From: Verrucomicrobiota bacterium
GTDB lineage: Bacteria; Verrucomicrobiota; Verrucomicrobiia; Opitutales; Opitutaceae
Length of the DNA: 51,135 nucleotides
Reading direction: 5' to 3'
NCBI GenBank assembly: GCA_030604905.1
Contig: JAUVVA010000015.1
Location: forward strand, 1-51,135
The translations under genes and the position numbers were made by a program. Shown piece after piece: positions 50,759-51,135 of the stretch. The notes under the pieces were generated by a model. That model did no database searches. It saw only the letters and a list, made by a program, of their open reading frames with translations, and was not told the DNA's origin. Numbering within the stretch: position 1 is the first letter of the stretch; each line of letters begins with the position of its first letter.

Positions 50759-50996
50759 AATAGAACGGCTCAAGGAGCGTTCTTTTGGGGCAAGCGGTCC
50801 TGACGGACCAGCCGGTGTCGATGGCTCGCCAATGGCTCGGTGGGAGAGGGCGTGCGCGCTGCTTGCCTTTGGACTGAGGCATTGCCGAAAGATCGACCTC
50901 CCTTGTTTCGCGGAGCGGAACCGCCGAGATCGAGGGGCGCTCGTGGGCTGCTAGAGAGTCGCTCCATGAGTGGTCCGACCGGCTTGGGGAACCGCT
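50759..50996. repeat. Structured repeat element (copy B, degenerate)
   Basis: First of two tandem units with a 238-bp period. It starts AATAGAACGGCTCAAGGAGC, and the order of sub-blocks (GGTCCT hairpin, GGTGTCGATGGCTCG, GGCATTGCCGA, GCGGAACCGC) follows copy A read on the opposite strand. The distal outer arm has diverged. It lies 52 bp behind the DUF1537 kinase gene and runs to the next unit. Confidence 0.8.
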
Positions 50997-51135
50997 AATA
51001 GAACGGCTCAATGAGCGTTCTTTTGGGGCAAGCGGTCCTGACGGACCAGCCGGTGTCGATGGCTCGCCAATGGCTCGGTGGGAGAGGGCGTGCGCGCTGC
51101 TTGCTTTTGAACTGAGGCACTGCGGAAACATCGAC
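50997..51135. repeat. Structured repeat element (copy C, cut by window end)
   Basis: Second tandem unit, very similar to copy B over the 139 bp visible (few differences, such as AATGAGCG for AAGGAGCG). It keeps the CCGCTAATAGAACGG start that copy A shows at its end. The remainder lies outside the window. Confidence 0.8.

Noticed and set aside
1-51135. CRISPR array
   Set aside because: No series of short direct repeats with regular spacers was seen; the only tandem repeat is the 238-bp unit near the end.

Overview
The window looks like chromosomal DNA of a heterotrophic Verrucomicrobiota bacterium, probably Opitutaceae-like. This is an inference from the very high GC content, a PEP-CTERM protein, DUF1961 and DUF4962/heparinase proteins, several LacI-type regulators next to secreted glycoside hydrolases, and an IS1182-type insertion sequence. 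No rRNA, tRNA or CRISPR array was recognised. The strong GC skew by codon position creates very long open frames antisense to many real genes; these were discarded.

Layout. 1-7220 (minus strand): a polysaccharide-degradation block with a GH29 alpha-L-fucosidase cut by the window edge, a secreted DUF1961 protein, a DUF4962/heparinase II/III-type lyase, a small secreted LamG-like protein and a 2-hydroxyacid dehydrogenase. 7358-8313: a PEP-CTERM surface protein with its terminator. 8480-10067: an IS1182-type element with perfect 17-bp ends and a broken transposase; it sits exactly on the stop codon of the next gene. 10064-14442: an MFS transporter with a roughly 400-residue inserted domain, divergent from a LacI-type regulator. 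14796-21599: an SGNH-hydrolase-like protein and a 1776-residue secreted fibronectin-III protein. A 15-bp motif, GTTNAWYCGTTKAYC, occurs upstream of four of these transcription starts and is a candidate LacI operator.

22229-27472: a glucuronate block with a GH67-like hydrolase, UxuA mannonate dehydratase, an SDR oxidoreductase and an RraA-like protein, all minus strand, with a divergent AraC regulator whose 5' end seems frameshifted. A degenerate fibronectin fragment lies on its left. A recombinase-like remnant and an HTH protein lie on its right, so it may be an island. 28415-30840 (plus strand): a tight operon of a PPP-type phosphatase, a small HD hydrolase resembling ppGpp hydrolases, an unknown protein and a truncated fourth gene.

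30708-42364 (minus strand): two carbohydrate units. The upstream unit is a GH clan-A enzyme with a CBM9-like domain, a helical-repeat lipoprotein, a sugar-binding protein and a second clan-A hydrolase, ended by a strong terminator. Next come a GH13 enzyme and a purple-acid-phosphatase-like protein. A second LacI regulator (42583-43617) is divergent from this block and is followed by an FAD-dependent oxidoreductase.

45220-51135: a highly structured 211-bp repeat, then a divergent pair (Asp/Glu-racemase-like protein and IclR regulator) followed by a phosphoketolase-like TPP enzyme translationally coupled to a DUF1537 four-carbon acid-sugar kinase. The arms GTCCG-N5-CGGAC occur upstream of both transcription units, which suggests one IclR regulon for an unassigned sugar-acid pathway. 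Two tandem 238-bp copies of the structured repeat family close the window.
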